A stretch of 52,619 nt of DNA. It comes from Phycicoccus elongatus Lp2 (GTDB lineage Bacteria; Actinomycetota; Actinomycetes; Actinomycetales; Dermatophilaceae). Positions 52,146 to 52,619 of the stretch are shown here, in pieces; positions within the stretch are counted from its first letter, which is position 1; every line of letters starts with the position of its first letter. A program made the translations under genes and the position numbers. Below the pieces are notes generated by a model. It was not told the DNA's origin. It did no database searches and saw only the letters and a list, made by a program, of their open reading frames with translations. The stretch is from contig NZ_HF570956.1 in assembly GCF_000367525.1 (NCBI RefSeq), positions 2,147,268 through 2,199,886 on the forward strand. The letters are read 5' to 3'.

Positions 52146-52619
52146 ATGTGCGGAATCGTCGGATATGTCGGCCATCACGTCGACGGCAAGGCCCAGACCG
52201 TCGTCATGGAGGGCTTGGCCCGCTTGGAGTACCGCGGTTATGACTCGGCCGGTATCGCTCTGGTCTGCGACGGCGGCGTCGAAACCGAGAAGCGGGCCGG
52301 CAAACTGGAGAACCTGCGCAGCGCGCTCGATGCCCACCCTCTCCACGACTCACGGACCGGGATCGGGCACACGCGATGGGCCACCCACGGTGGCCCCACC
52401 GACGGCAACGCCCACCCGCACCGCGGTGGCGACGGCGACCGACTCGCGCTGATCCACAACGGGATCATCGAGAACTTCCACTCCCTCAAGAAAGAGCTGC
52501 TCGCCGAGGGGGTCGACTTCCTCTCCGAGACCGACACCGAGGTCGCGGCCAAGCTCGTGGGGCGTGAGTACGACAAGGTGCAGGACCTCACCGCCGCCAT
52601 GCAGGCGGGGGGGGGGGGG
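52146..52619 (+). CDS. glmS: glutamine-fructose-6-phosphate aminotransferase, N-terminal part (cut by window end)
   Basis: First 158 codons only. The N-terminal glutamine amidotransferase domain is clear: [11 protein letters not shown] with the catalytic N-terminal Cys2, [35 protein letters not shown] and [20 protein letters not shown]. Product is glucosamine-6-phosphate, feeding GlmU. The last 13 bases are all G (52607-52619), so the final residues are unreliable. Confidence 0.9.
   Translation, partial: MCGIVGYVGHHVDGKAQTVVMEGLARLEYRGYDSAGIALVCDGGVETEKRAGKLENLRSALDAHPLHDSRTGIGHTRWATHGGPTDGNAHPHRGGDGDRLALIHNGIIENFHSLKKELLAEGVDFLSETDTEVAAKLVGREYDKVQDLTAAMQAGGGG

Overview
The window is ordinary chromosomal core of a high-G+C actinobacterium. 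The evidence is strong G/C-ending codon use, GTG and TTG starts, a mycothiol enzyme (Mca), a DUF348-G5-Rpf resuscitation factor, DUF501, DUF4307, a PIN-PhoH protein and many leaderless promoters. From memory, the order metG-tatD-rpf-rsmA-ispE ... glmU/prs ... mfd-mazG ... eno-divIC-DUF501-ppx, and later thiolase-SGNH-cbs-metB-greA-DUF4307-mca-hlyIII-Z-prenyltransferase-coaA-phoH, parallels the Mycobacterium tuberculosis regions around Rv1007-Rv1026 and Rv1074-Rv1095. The overall look suggests Micrococcales, possibly Intrasporangiaceae/Dermatophilaceae, but this rests on style and not on a marker gene. No prophage, insertion sequence, CRISPR array or secondary-metabolite cluster was seen.

Layout: (1) 1-7.9 kb holds metG, tatD, an rpfB-like gene, rsmA, ispE and an ABC-F ATPase. 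(2) 7.9-10.6 kb is accessory: a MarR regulator divergent from a Tam-like methyltransferase with a clear operator between them, a TetR regulator, a tRNA-Gln and a Pro/Thr-rich small protein. (3) 10.7-13.2 kb holds glmU, which carries a frameshift, and prs. (4) 13.2-15.8 kb is accessory: homocysteine methyltransferase, CGNR zinc-finger protein and EamA exporter. (5) 16.1-22.4 kb holds rplY, pth, mfd, a SurA-like lipoprotein and mazG. (6) 22.4-24.5 kb holds a pseudouridine catabolism pair. (7) 24.8-28.2 kb holds eno, divIC, DUF501 and ppx. (8) 28.4-31.4 kb holds a PadR/HAAS pair, an odd UAA-anticodon tRNA and a Bax-inhibitor-like membrane protein. (9) 31.4-44.6 kb holds thiolase, acyl-CoA dehydrogenase, the transsulfuration genes cbs and metB, msrA, an orphan GlmL-type protein and ilvA. 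(10) 44.5-52.6 kb holds greA, mca, hlyIII, a cis-prenyltransferase, phoH, a secreted lysozyme-fold protein, coaA and the start of glmS.

The most unusual feature is a dispersed asymmetric octamer, GTATGCCG (often extended to GTATGCCGCGG). I counted about 63 copies by eye on the two strands, against roughly two expected from composition. It sits inside genes, where it coincides with atypical TAT, GCA and ATA codons, and between genes. In at least two places it forms the arms of terminator-like hairpins, as DNA-uptake sequences do in Neisseria and Haemophilus. Other noncoding signals are two small families of repeated hairpins, several long perfect inverted repeats at gene ends, ten leaderless promoters and two structurally atypical tRNAs. 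The window ends in 13 consecutive G inside glmS, and glmU carries a 4-bp tandem duplication, so some local sequence or assembly errors are possible.
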